Under the pieces are notes generated by a model. That model did no database searches. It was not told where the DNA came from and was given only the letters and a program-made list of their open reading frames with translations. Positions 1-8,039 of a DNA stretch of 38,948 nt are shown in pieces. Within the stretch, counting starts at the first letter, position 1. Each line of letters opens with the position of its first letter. The stretch covers positions 1-38,948 of the forward strand of contig JALOPD010000043.1 of the NCBI GenBank assembly GCA_025454075.1, in the 5' to 3' direction. The translations under genes were made by a program, and so were the position numbers. This DNA comes from Desulfobacterales bacterium (GTDB lineage: Bacteria; Desulfobacterota; Desulfobacteria; Desulfobacterales; UBA2174_A).

Positions 1-275
1 AAGTAATTCCAACGGCCGAATAGCCATGCGAAAGGCGGTCGATTGCAATTGGGCGCCTTGACATGCCGAAAAAAGAATTTAGGTTAACTCCCATCGGATA
101 GTAAAGAAGTATCGCCTCTTGGTTTCAGGGTCGTCTTCCTGACCCCCCGCTGAATTGAAAACGAAGATCCCAATCTTGAAATCCGATTCCCGAACGTCAT
201 CAACCCATGCGGCCATCTGCAGAGATGCAGGCGCCGAATGGATCGCATCCACCCATCCAAAAAGGAGAGACTAAA
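1..275 (+). promoter_or_regulatory. Leader and possible promoter of the vWA/OmpA gene
   Basis: No gene is visible here. A perfect -35 hexamer TTGACA lies at 58-63, but no convincing -10 box sits 16-18 bases downstream (the best is an AGGTTAACT stretch near 81-89), so the promoter call is weak. A strong ribosome binding site AAAGGAGAG at 261-269 precedes the ATG at 276 and decides the start of the gene. Confidence 0.3.
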
Positions 276-1364
276 ATGAAAATAGCAAAACTGAGTTGGG
301 CAGCGGCGCTGGTCTCACTGGCGTGCCTGGGGTTAAGCGCAACCGGAAACACCGCCGAAATCATTTATCAGGAGGACATCATCCAGAACGTCGTCACCAA
401 GGACGTCCTGGTCCGCACGGCGGACAATGTGATCGTGCTGGTGGATGCATCCAGTTCGATGGACACCGCGCATCGCAAGTACAAGAAGACCAACTACCAG
501 ATGGAGAAAGAGGCCCTTGCCGCCGGCGTCTCTCGGCTGCCGGATCTCGGCTACAACGTCGGCGTTTACAACTTCAGCCCCACCTGGAAAGAGATCTACC
601 CGGTTCAGAAATTCGACGCGGCCAAGGTTTCCGAAGCCATGAAGCAGCTGCCGGCCAAAGCGTCCGGGAGGACGCCGCTGGTGGCAGGCCTTGAGAAGCT
701 GGAGGGCGTGCTGAAAGGGCTGTCCGGGAAGACCATTGTCTACATTTTCAGCGACGGCGGCTGGGAAAAAGCCGCCGGGAAAAAGGACCCCGGCGACAAA
801 ACAGCGGAACTCGCCCGCAAATACAACGTGTGCTTCATCGTGATCACCTACGCCGAGGACCCGGACGGCATCAAGCGTGTCAAGGACATGGGCCGGGCCA
901 ATGCCTGCTCGCGGGTGATCCCCTTCGACTCCTACATCACCAACCCCTACTACGCCATCGGGCCGTTGTACTTCACGAAGTCCGAGACGTCGGTCGAAAC
1001 GACCTCCGAGAAGAAAATCAAGGGCATCAAGGTCGGCAACATCAACTTTGACTACGACAAGTTCGAGCTGAAGCCGCAGGAGAAAGAAGAGCTCAACCAG
1101 CTGGGCAAATTCCTGCAGGCCAATCCGCAGGCCTTCGTTGCCGTGCAGGGCTTCTGCGACAACCGGGGCACGCCGGAATACAACATGAAGCTATCCCGCG
1201 AGCGTGCCGAGGCTGTGGCGGACTACCTGGTGAAGAACTTCAAACTTGACTCCGGGCGCGTGACCGCCATGTGGTACGGAGAAGGCAACCCCGTGGCCGG
1301 CAACGGCACCCCGGAAGACCGGGCCAAGAACCGCCGTGTGGAAATTGCGGTCTCCGGGCTGTGA
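276..1364 (+). CDS. Secreted vWA-domain protein with C-terminal OmpA peptidoglycan-binding domain
   Basis: A 362-residue envelope protein that probably anchors a von Willebrand A domain to peptidoglycan in the periplasm. A signal peptide covers about residues 1-26. The vWA domain follows (about 50-225) with an intact MIDAS start DASSS at 57-61 and a threonine in GRTPLVAG near 133. An OmpA C-terminal domain occupies about 250-362, with GFCDNRG (D295), LSRERA (R310) and a terminal NRRVEI, the residues that contact diaminopimelate in this family. The ATG at 276 is preferred over an upstream in-frame ATG at 207 because it has the ribosome binding site and begins the signal peptide. The gene stands alone and ends at a bidirectional terminator. 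The ligand of the vWA domain cannot be read from the sequence. Confidence 0.88.
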   Translation: MKIAKLSWAAALVSLACLGLSATGNTAEIIYQEDIIQNVVTKDVLVRTADNVIVLVDASSSMDTAHRKYKKTNYQMEKEALAAGVSRLPDLGYNVGVYNFSPTWKEIYPVQKFDAAKVSEAMKQLPAKASGRTPLVAGLEKLEGVLKGLSGKTIVYIFSDGGWEKAAGKKDPGDKTAELARKYNVCFIVITYAEDPDGIKRVKDMGRANACSRVIPFDSYITNPYYAIGPLYFTKSETSVETTSEKKIKGIKVGNINFDYDKFELKPQEKEELNQLGKFLQANPQAFVAVQGFCDNRGTPEYNMKLSRERAEAVADYLVKNFKLDSGRVTAMWYGEGNPVAGNGTPEDRAKNRRVEIAVSGL

Positions 1365-1455
1365 TGTGAATCCAATCGACCGAGGGTTGAAAGAAAGCGC
1401 TTCAAATTCCGGCAGCCTTGCACCTTGTTCGGCAAGGCAACGCCGATAGGCTGCT

Positions 1456-1494
1456 AAAAAAGGGGCCTTGCTTTTCCGAGCAAGGCCCTTTTTT
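1456..1494. terminator. Bidirectional Rho-independent terminator
   Basis: A perfect 10-bp stem (GGGCCTTGCT at 1463-1472, AGCAAGGCCC at 1479-1488) with a 6-base loop is flanked by six A on the left and six T on the right. It therefore has a U-tract on both strands. It sits between the convergent vWA/OmpA gene and the permease gene and can end both transcripts. Confidence 0.93.
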
Positions 1495-1547
1495 GATCAC
1501 ACGGTGGGATTTTGAGGAAACTTGAAGAGTCGACCTGAAAGAAGTTT

Positions 1548-2810
1548 CTATCGGGCCGCTTTCCGAGACAAGACCCAATAGAGCAGCCCGGCGGTCAGCA
1601 TGGACGGGATCGAACCGCCGGCGGCAAGCTTCAGCAATGCTATCGCCTCGTAGACGGCGAACCCCAGAGCCCAGGCCGCGAGCGCCGCGGGGTTGACCCC
1701 GCGGCGGTACCAGTAGGCCCCGCCTTCACGGTAGAGCTCGCCCACGTCCAGCTTCCGCCCTCTCAAGACAAAATAGTCGGTCAGCACCACGCCGAAAAGC
1801 GGGATGAACATCGCCCCGATGAAGAACAGGAAGTTCTCGTACTGCTCCATGGGAAACACCAGCGCGACGAGGATCGACAGGCCGCCGGCAAGCCACATCG
1901 CGGCCCGCGCGCTCAGCTTCCGGGAGATGTTCAGCAGCGAGCAGGTGGCGGAGTAGACGTCGGGGAAATCGGAGGTGATGGTCGAGAGCACCACCATGAA
2001 AAGCGCCGGCACCGCCAGGCCGAGGCCGCCCATCGTGTCCAGGATGAGCCGCCCGGGGTCGGTGGCGCCGGTGAGCAGGGTCACCTGCAGGCCCAGGGCA
2101 TACATCCAGGACGACAACAGGAAATACCCCGTCCAGGTGTTCCAGAAGGCCGAGCGGGTGCTGCGCGCCATCCGGGAATAGTCCGCCGCCAGCGGCATCC
2201 AGGAAATCGGCATGGCGATCACGAGATCCAGGCCGGTCATGAAGGCCATCGGCCCGCCGGCGGCGGCCGATGCGGCCGGCAGGCCGCCGAAGGCCACCCA
2301 CGTCATCGCCGCGACGACCAGCAGCAGCGCCAAGACCGACACGTTCTGCAGGATCTTCCAGGCCGTCTTGCCCGTCCACAATGCCCAGAGCAGGGTCCCG
2401 GCCCCGATCGTGATGACCCAGAAGGCGTCGCTGGCCAGAATGCCGCCGACGGGCTTCCCGAGAGCGGCCCCGGCACGGCCGCCGATGATCAGCATGATGG
2501 CGGCCCAGCCGATCAGCTGGATGATGTTCAGCACCGCCGCGAGGTTGGAGCCCCGGATGCCGAAGGCGGGCCGCACCGAGACCATGGACATGATGCCGTG
2601 GTCGGAGCCGATCGCCCCTCCCAGCGCCATCAGGGTGTTGCCGATCAGATGCCCCAGCAGGATCGCCCAAAGCCCGGTCCAGAAGCCCATGGGCGCCAGG
2701 AACCCGCCGGCCCAGATTTCGGCGAGCGAGATCGCCACCCCCGCCCACAGCAGGAAGAAATCCCTGCCGCCCAGACGGCGCTCCGATGCCGGGACCGGTC
2801 GAATGTCCAT
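1548..2810 (-). CDS. cytX: NCS1-family permease, probable hydroxymethylpyrimidine transporter (CytX)
   Basis: A 420-residue integral membrane protein of the nucleobase:cation symporter-1 family, related to cytosine permease CodB, with about 12 hydrophobic segments. The N-terminal region carries the family pattern around AGGFLAPMGFWTG and GSDHGIMSMVSVRPAFG. CodB-like proteins controlled by thiamine pyrophosphate riboswitches are classed as CytX, importers of the thiamine precursor hydroxymethylpyrimidine. The TPP riboswitch and attenuator directly upstream make that substrate much more likely than cytosine. The start ATG at 2810 has the ribosome binding site GAGGGGAG at 2823-2816, just after the terminator U-tract. 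No thiamine biosynthesis gene is adjacent, so this is a single-gene salvage unit. The family is certain from sequence; the substrate is inferred from regulation. Confidence 0.85.
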   Translation of the reverse strand: MDIRPVPASERRLGGRDFFLLWAGVAISLAEIWAGGFLAPMGFWTGLWAILLGHLIGNTLMALGGAIGSDHGIMSMVSVRPAFGIRGSNLAAVLNIIQLIGWAAIMLIIGGRAGAALGKPVGGILASDAFWVITIGAGTLLWALWTGKTAWKILQNVSVLALLLVVAAMTWVAFGGLPAASAAAGGPMAFMTGLDLVIAMPISWMPLAADYSRMARSTRSAFWNTWTGYFLLSSWMYALGLQVTLLTGATDPGRLILDTMGGLGLAVPALFMVVLSTITSDFPDVYSATCSLLNISRKLSARAAMWLAGGLSILVALVFPMEQYENFLFFIGAMFIPLFGVVLTDYFVLRGRKLDVGELYREGGAYWYRRGVNPAALAAWALGFAVYEAIALLKLAAGGSIPSMLTAGLLYWVLSRKAAR

Positions 2811-2825
2811 GCTGACTCCCCTCAG

Positions 2826-2863
2826 AAAAAAAATCGTTTCCCACGAAGGAAACGATTTTTTTT
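2826..2863 (-). terminator. Riboswitch-controlled transcription attenuator of cytX
   Basis: On the minus strand eight A, TCGTTTCC (2855-2848), a 6-base loop, GGAAACGA (2841-2834) and eight T form a perfect intrinsic terminator between the TPP riboswitch and cytX. The sequence GGAAACGA also occurs at the 3' end of the riboswitch (2895-2888). The TCGTTTCC arm can thus pair either with the riboswitch copy (antiterminator) or with its own 3' arm (terminator), the layout of a ligand-induced transcription-termination switch. Confidence 0.93.
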
Positions 2864-2874
2864 CGCCTGCCGGC

Positions 2875-2969
2875 GCCGCACGCCTTGTCGTTTCCCTACG
2901 CCGGCATTACCCGGATCAGGTTCAACGGGTATGATCTCAGGCCCATTTCATGGCCACCCCGTGTGCGGC
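2875..2969 (-). promoter_or_regulatory. TPP (THI-element) riboswitch
   Basis: Read on the minus strand, the conserved TPP-aptamer blocks appear in order: GGGGTG, CTGAGA (2940-2935), ACCTGATC (2921-2914), then TAATGCCGGCGTAGGGA (2909-2893). An outer pairing GCCGCAC (2969-2963) with GTGCGGC (2881-2875) can close or extend the P1 stem. The aptamer is followed by the attenuator and then cytX, so bound thiamine pyrophosphate should reduce cytX transcription. Exact ends are approximate. Confidence 0.95.
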
Positions 2970-2976
2970 ATTTTTA

Positions 2977-3050
2977 AAAGTCGGAGTTCAGAGTCGGAGT
3001 CGGTGGTATTCTGTCTTTTTACTCCGACTCCGGCTCATCACTCCGACTTT
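2977..3050. repeat. Double inverted repeat between gdhA and the TPP riboswitch, possible gdhA terminator
   Basis: AGTCGGAGT occurs at 2979-2987 and 2992-3000, and its complement ACTCCGACT at 3021-3029 and 3040-3048. The outer arms extend to 11 bp (2977-2987 with 3040-3050) and the inner arms are 9 bp, so the whole element folds into one long hairpin. On the minus strand it follows gdhA and ends in ACTTTTAAAA, so it may terminate gdhA. A direct repeat of ACTCGTTGC follows at 3065-3073 and 3079-3087. Confidence 0.6.
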
Positions 3051-3093
3051 ATTTTTTTCTCGTTACTCGTTGCTCATCACTCGTTGCCCGCCC

Positions 3094-4443
3094 CTACACC
3101 ACCCCCTGGTCCATCATGGCGTCCACCACCTTGGTGAAACCGGCGATGTTGGCCCCGGCGACGTAGTTGCCCTTCATGTTGTAGCGCTCGGCGGCATCCC
3201 AGGCGGCCTGGTGGATGCTCTTCATGATCATCTTCAGCCGGGTGTCGACCTCCTCCCGCGTCCAGGAGAGGCGCATGCTGTTCTGGGTCATCTCCAGGCC
3301 GGAAACCGACACCCCGCCGGCGTTGGCGGCCTTGCCCGGCCCGAAGAGCAGCTTGTGCTCGAGAAAAAGGTCGATGCCCTCCGGGGTGGTGGGCATGTTG
3401 GCGCCCTCGGCCACCAGCTTCACGCCGTTCTTGACCAGGTTCTGGGCGTCCTTGCCGTTGATCTCGTTCTGCGTGGCGCAGGGGAACGCGCAATCGGCCT
3501 TGTGGTTCCAGAGCGGGTTGTGGTCGGCCGACGGGTCGATCGCCGTGTAGGCCGCGGAGGGGTATTTGTCCCCGTACTCCTTGATGCGGCCGCGGCGCAC
3601 GTTCTTGAGGTTCATCACGAACGCCAGCTTCTCCTTGGTGATGCCGCCCTCGTCGTAGATGCAGCCGTTGGAATCCGACATGGTGACGGGCTTGGCGCCG
3701 AGCTCGATCAGCTTCTCCACCGTGTACTGCGCGACGTTGCCCGAGCCGGACACGAGGCAGGTCTTGCCCGCCAGGGTCTCGTTGCGCGTGGCCAGCATCT
3801 CCGAGGCGAAATAGACGCAGCCGTATCCCGTGGCCTCCGGCCGGATCAGGCTGCCGCCCCAGTTCAGGCCCTTGCCGGTGAGCACGCCAGAGAACTCGTT
3901 GCGCAGCTTCTTGTACATCCCGAAAAGGAAGCCGATCTCGCGCGCCCCCACGCCGATGTCGCCGGCCGGCACATCCGTGTCCGGGCCGATGTGGCGGAAC
4001 AGTTCGCTCATGAAGCTGTGGCAGAACCGCATGACCTCGTTGTCGGACTTGCCCTTGGGGTTGAAATCCGAGCCGCCTTTGCCGCCGCCCATGGGCAGGG
4101 TGGTCAGCGCGTTCTTGAAGACCTGCTCGAAGGCCAGAAACTTGAGAATCCCGAGGTTGACGGAGGGGTGAAACCGCAGGCCGCCCTTGTAGGGGCCGAT
4201 CGCGCCGTTCATCTGGATCCGGAACCCGCGGTTGACCTGGATCACGCCCTGGTCGTCCATCCAGGGCACTCGGAACAGGATCACGCGTTCCGGTTCGACG
4301 ATGCGCTCGGGGATGCGGGCCCGCCGATAGACCGGGTTCTGGTCCAGCACCGGCTTGATGGAATCCATGACCTCGCTGACCGCCTGGTGAAATTCCTTTT
4401 CATACGGGTCGCGGCTTTTGACATACTCCATTATCTCGGACAT
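3094..4443 (-). CDS. gdhA: Glutamate dehydrogenase, hexameric (NADP-type)
   Basis: A 449-residue enzyme of the usual length for bacterial hexameric glutamate dehydrogenase. It reversibly aminates 2-oxoglutarate to glutamate in the cytoplasm and links ammonium assimilation to central carbon. The substrate-binding YKGGLRFHPS (K86), the following lysine in VFKNALT (K110) and the catalytic lysine in PMGGGKGGSDFNPKG (K122) are all present, as are the PAGDIGVGAREIG block and a Rossmann motif SGSGNVAQYTVEKL. Overall similarity suggests the NADP-dependent biosynthetic GdhA type, but cofactor preference is not proven by the sequence. The ATG at 4443 is preceded by AGGAGAGG at a suitable distance. The gene appears monocistronic. 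Confidence 0.95.
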   Translation of the reverse strand: MSEIMEYVKSRDPYEKEFHQAVSEVMDSIKPVLDQNPVYRRARIPERIVEPERVILFRVPWMDDQGVIQVNRGFRIQMNGAIGPYKGGLRFHPSVNLGILKFLAFEQVFKNALTTLPMGGGKGGSDFNPKGKSDNEVMRFCHSFMSELFRHIGPDTDVPAGDIGVGAREIGFLFGMYKKLRNEFSGVLTGKGLNWGGSLIRPEATGYGCVYFASEMLATRNETLAGKTCLVSGSGNVAQYTVEKLIELGAKPVTMSDSNGCIYDEGGITKEKLAFVMNLKNVRRGRIKEYGDKYPSAAYTAIDPSADHNPLWNHKADCAFPCATQNEINGKDAQNLVKNGVKLVAEGANMPTTPEGIDLFLEHKLLFGPGKAANAGGVSVSGLEMTQNSMRLSWTREEVDTRLKMIMKSIHQAAWDAAERYNMKGNYVAGANIAGFTKVVDAMMDQGVV

Positions 4444-4829
4444 GCGTAGCCTCTCCTTTTGTGTGTGTTTATATGATGGGGCAATCCCTGCCGATCGTTC
4501 CTTTTGAATTGAAACCGGACGGCAGACGGCTTCAGCATGCCTATCGCCTGCCGATCTGGATTGTATGGTAATGCGACCTTAAGTCAAACGAAATTTTTGT
4601 CAGCGGAAATAACCTTTTGCGAGCACCTCAGGCGTTGCCCCGCCCCTTGCGGTCATCCGCACGGCAGGCGGAACCTTTCTGATATATCAGATATCAGCAA
4701 GGACCATACCACGCCGCCGCGAAGCGAAGCACCGCATAACCGCGGTAAATATAAAGAGAATTTTTTAAAGACCCCAGAGAGTGAGAGTTGCGCAGGCTGG
4801 CCCGCTGTCTGAAATTTTTACAAGGTGTC
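4444..4829. other. Intergenic region with palindromes, no gene seen
   Basis: This stretch separates gdhA from the aminotransferase gene (both on the minus strand) and must hold the gdhA promoter. I see a perfect 12-base palindrome CTGATATATCAG at 4679-4690, followed directly by a second ATATCAG, which could be an operator, and a small hairpin TGCGG-TCAT-CCGCA near 4648-4661. A TATAAA on the minus strand lies shortly upstream of the gdhA ribosome binding site, but no matching -35 box is clear. No convincing coding potential was found. Confidence 0.35.
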
Positions 4830-4865
4830 AAATTCCAGCCGCGCGCCGGTGCGCGGCTGGAATTT
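4830..4865 (-). terminator. Long perfect hairpin after the aminotransferase gene
   Basis: A perfect 15-bp inverted repeat (4830-4844 with 4851-4865, loop of 6) begins 5 bases beyond the aminotransferase stop. The core is very GC-rich and the last bases of the 3' arm on the minus strand are AATTT. The U-tract is short, so it is a probable but not textbook terminator. Confidence 0.6.
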
Positions 4866-4870
4866 AAAGC

Positions 4871-6064
4871 TCAGCCCTCGATGAACGCCTTGAACCGCCC
4901 GAGCCCCTCGCGGATCTGCGGCAGGTCGATGCCGGAGTAGGCCAGCCGGATGTAGAACTGCGTCTCTCCGGCGAGCGGCCGACCGAAATGCAGGCGCGAG
5001 CAGACGGACACGCCGGTTTCCCGGAGCAGCGCGCGCCGAAACGATTCGTAGTCGCTGAATCCCTTGGCCTGCATGGCCTTCGTGACGTTCGGGTAGAGGT
5101 AGAAGGTCGCGTTCGGCCGCAGGCAATGAATTCCCTTGATGCCGTTCAACAGATCGACGGCCGCGTTGCGGCGCTCCTTGAGGATGCCCAGGATCTGCTG
5201 CGGGCCGCCGGGGTCGCCGGTCAGCCCCTCGATCGCCCCGTACTGGATGAAGTGGTTCGAGCAGGACTCGTCGTTGACGTTGAGCTTGGCGATGACGTCG
5301 ATGAGGGGCTTCGGGCCGATGGAAGCCCCCAGGCGCCAGCCGGTCATGGCGAACTTCTTGGAGAAGGTGTAGAGAATCACGCACCGCTCGACCATGCCCG
5401 GCAGCGACACGAACGAGGTGCTGCTCCCGTCGTAGCGGATATCGAAGTAGGCCTCGTCGCAGAGCACGTACAGATCGTGCCTCAGCACCAGCTCGGCCAG
5501 GGCCTCGCGCTCGGCGGCCGAGCATTCGGCGCCGGTGGGGTTCTGCAGGTCGTTGAGCACCAGAAGGCGGGTCCGCGGCGTGATCTGCCGCTTCAGCGCA
5601 TCCAGGTCGATCGAGAAGGTGCGCTCGCCTTCCAGGTAGCGGTAGGGCTTGGGGACACCCCCCAGGAACTCGATCTGGGACTCGTAGATCGGATACCCCG
5701 GGCTGGGGTAGAGCACCTCGTCGCCGGGGTTGAGCAGCGCGAGGAAAAACTTGCCGATGGTGGGTTTGCCCCCGGGCTGGATGGCCACGTTCTCCGGCGA
5801 ATACCGCAGACCGCGGGCGGCGCCGACGTCGGCTGCCAGGACCTCCCGCAGCTTCGGAATCCCGGCGTTGGGGCAGTACCCGGTCTTGCCGTCCCGCATG
5901 GCCTTTGCAGCGGCCTCCATCACGTTGGCCGGGGTGGGTATGTTCATGTCACCGAGGTGAAACGGGTAGACCTTGTTCCCCTGGGCCGCAAAGGCCGCCG
6001 CCTCGGCGGAGACCGCAAAAGCCGTTTCAGTCCCCAGGCGCGCGATGCGATCAGCGAATTTCAT
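4871..6064 (-). CDS. PLP-dependent aminotransferase, class I/II
   Basis: A 397-residue fold-type I aminotransferase of the aspartate/alanine aminotransferase group, cytoplasmic. The PLP lysine is expected at K236 in TFSKKFAMTGWR. Also visible are NPTG (N175 side), CDEAYFDI (D203, Y206) for the cofactor ring, and the substrate-domain start TGYCPNAGIPKLRE. The ATG at 6064 is chosen over upstream in-frame starts because GAGGAGGGGGCATC precedes it and homologous aminotransferases begin here. Substrate specificity is not readable; the family contains aspartate, alanine and LL-diaminopimelate aminotransferases. The neighbouring gdhA could supply glutamate as amino donor, but the two genes are separated by about 430 bases and are not an operon. 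Confidence 0.88.
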   Translation of the reverse strand: MKFADRIARLGTETAFAVSAEAAAFAAQGNKVYPFHLGDMNIPTPANVMEAAAKAMRDGKTGYCPNAGIPKLREVLAADVGAARGLRYSPENVAIQPGGKPTIGKFFLALLNPGDEVLYPSPGYPIYESQIEFLGGVPKPYRYLEGERTFSIDLDALKRQITPRTRLLVLNDLQNPTGAECSAAEREALAELVLRHDLYVLCDEAYFDIRYDGSSTSFVSLPGMVERCVILYTFSKKFAMTGWRLGASIGPKPLIDVIAKLNVNDESCSNHFIQYGAIEGLTGDPGGPQQILGILKERRNAAVDLLNGIKGIHCLRPNATFYLYPNVTKAMQAKGFSDYESFRRALLRETGVSVCSRLHFGRPLAGETQFYIRLAYSGIDLPQIREGLGRFKAFIEG

Positions 6065-6196
6065 GATGCCCCCTCCTCTTCTTTCAGCAGTCGTTGCTCG
6101 TTGCTTCTCTGTGCACAGCGTAATTCCCTCTTCCTCGGCATCGCGGGGCATTCCCAAGGACATTCCGGCCGCCGCTGAAAAATGAAAAAAGAGAAA

Positions 6197-7714
6197 TCAG
6201 TCGGCCGGGGGGGGCGGGATCTCGGCACAAGTCACCGGTTCCGGGATTTCGCCCGAGGGGTTGGCGTACATGTCGTTCAGCTTCTGGATGTAGCCTTGCG
6301 AATCCTCCGCCACCTTGACCAGGCTGCGAGCCGTCCGGCGCCCCCAGCCGGCCGGGTTGCGCCAAAAGATGCTTCGGAACCAGCGGCTGTTCTTGCGAAA
6401 CGCCCGCAGGTAGTTCGGCAGAAACTCGATCAGTTGGGGGTCGGCGGCCATCCGGCGGGCGACCCGGTCGGCGGCCCAGTGCCGGATGGCAAAGTGGATG
6501 TAACCGGCGCCGACGGCGAGCAGCCATAGAAGGATGGTCTGGAGGGTCGGGTAGCCGGAGAGGTGGGCCCACAGGGGCAGCCGCAGGGAAAGCCCGTCCC
6601 AATACCCCCCGTGGAGGGTCAGGATCAGAAACAGCGCGAGCAGACCGCCGAACACGGCGCCGTCCAGCCACAGGGTCAGCCGGCGCCAGCCGGCCAAAAA
6701 CCGCTGCAGCCGCGGAACCACTTCGCTCTCCAGCATGCGGGCCGTCTGCTCCAGCATGCCCACGATGCGATAGGCGCGCTCAACCCCCACCTGTTCGATG
6801 CGCTGGCCGATGGCCCTCAGGTTCGCATCGCGCTTGCTTTCAAACCGCGCCCGGACGGCGGCGTCGGCGATCGGGAGAGCCGCCTCGGGGATGTAGAGCG
6901 AGTAGCAGCAGCCCGCTGTCAACCCGGACTGCGCCAGCGCCCGCTGCCAGGATGCGAACACCTCCTCGGTGTTGTCCTCCTGGGCCGTCGCGTCGATCTG
7001 GTTCAGAACGTACAGGAACTTGTTGGAGTCGCGCCGGCCGATGGCCCGCCGCACCAGGTGCTCCAGCGTGTCGCGCATCGAGCCGGACTCCGGGTGCCGG
7101 GCATCGAAGAAGACCAGCACCAGGTCCGAAAGGTCGATGATGTGATCCGTGATGCGCAGGGTGGCGGTGCGCTGGGCGTCGGCGTCGAAGCCGGGCGAGT
7201 CGATCAGGATTCGGCCGCGCAGCTTCTCGCTGGGGCAGGTCTTGAGTTGCAGGTAGGCGTCGATGCGCCGGCCCTCGCCCTGCGTCGCCTCCTCGATGGC
7301 CCGGCTCACGCGGAAAAAGGGGAAGCGCGGGTCGGCGTCGAGCGCCAGCCCGGGCAGCACCCGCACGTTTTTCTCGTCCGTGAAGCAAATGACGGTGAAC
7401 TTGTCGTCCACCGCCTGATTGCCGGTGGCCTGCAGCCGGTACCCGAGGAAGTGGTTGATGAAGCTGGACTTGCCTGCGGAGTAGACCCCCAGCACGGAGA
7501 TGAGCGGCCACCACGAGGTGCGGTCGGCGTGCGATTCGTTGCGGTCCAGCAGGCCGAGCCGGCGGCTGATGCGGTCCAAATCGCGAAAGCGGTCGACGAC
7601 GTGCTCGAGGACCGGGTTCTCCTGCTTGAGGCGCCGCTTCAAATCGCGCAGCTTCGAACCGACCTGGCTTTCCGGTACCATAGAGACGCCCCGTTTCCGT
7701 CCATGCGCGGCCAT
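6197..7714 (-). CDS. Dynamin-like GTPase with C-terminal membrane segments
   Basis: A 505-residue large GTPase. The G1 loop GVYSAGKSS is at 76-84, the G3 motif DSPGFD at 172-177 and the G4 motif NQID at 238-241. The domain resembles the bacterial dynamin/EHD-type group rather than small translation GTPases. After the GTPase and a helical region, two hydrophobic segments (about 352-368 and 392-412) point to inner-membrane attachment, and a short cytoplasmic tail follows. Such proteins are linked to membrane remodelling or stress, but the role here is unknown. The start is uncertain: ATG at 7714 gives the longest form, and ATG at 7681 is an alternative; neither has a strong ribosome binding site. 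The gene is divergent from the radical SAM gene and not clearly in an operon. Confidence 0.75.
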   Translation of the reverse strand: MAAHGRKRGVSMVPESQVGSKLRDLKRRLKQENPVLEHVVDRFRDLDRISRRLGLLDRNESHADRTSWWPLISVLGVYSAGKSSFINHFLGYRLQATGNQAVDDKFTVICFTDEKNVRVLPGLALDADPRFPFFRVSRAIEEATQGEGRRIDAYLQLKTCPSEKLRGRILIDSPGFDADAQRTATLRITDHIIDLSDLVLVFFDARHPESGSMRDTLEHLVRRAIGRRDSNKFLYVLNQIDATAQEDNTEEVFASWQRALAQSGLTAGCCYSLYIPEAALPIADAAVRARFESKRDANLRAIGQRIEQVGVERAYRIVGMLEQTARMLESEVVPRLQRFLAGWRRLTLWLDGAVFGGLLALFLILTLHGGYWDGLSLRLPLWAHLSGYPTLQTILLWLLAVGAGYIHFAIRHWAADRVARRMAADPQLIEFLPNYLRAFRKNSRWFRSIFWRNPAGWGRRTARSLVKVAEDSQGYIQKLNDMYANPSGEIPEPVTCAEIPPPPAD

Positions 7715-7940
7715 CGGCGCGGCGGGCGACAGCGCGTGATTGGCCCTGCCGCGAAGCTGCCGCGGCTTTGTAAGTACACATTATTCGATGGCCATGCAAC
7801 TGCTTTTTCACGACGAACCGGCCGCCGCCTTTACAGGTCGCGGGTTTTGGTATAGACCGAGACCGGGCGCCTGATGGCGGCCTGGCTGTCGGTTAAGCAG
7901 TGGTGAACGTGATCGGCCAGGCCCATAAACATGCCGGCAC

Positions 7941-8036
7941 ATGGCCACGCAAAGAGGAGTCTCGCAGCATGTCCGAACGGGCCAGACGCTGTATGTCGAC
8001 GGCGGCCTGATCAGCGCCATGGGAGGTTGGGGGTAG
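7941..8036 (+). pseudogene. 3' remnant of a short-chain dehydrogenase gene, or a 31-codon peptide ORF
   Basis: A 31-codon frame from an ATG at 7941 to TAG at 8034 encodes TGQTLYVDGGLISAMGGWG at its end. The TGQTLYVDGG block is the classic C-terminal signature of SDR-family oxidoreductases. The frame upstream of 7941 soon meets a stop (TAA at 7926) and no Rossmann motif precedes it, so this is most simply the decayed 3' end of an SDR gene. The ATG has no ribosome binding site. The frame ends 3 bases before the GTG of the radical SAM gene, and that gene's ribosome binding site lies inside it. The region 7715-7940 otherwise shows no gene. Confidence 0.45.
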
Positions 8037-8039
8037 CCC

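Noticed and set aside
2950..4449. A 499-codon plus-strand frame opposite gdhA
   Set aside because: Shadow of gdhA, which is conserved over its whole length on the minus strand; the frame also crosses the riboswitch-side repeats.
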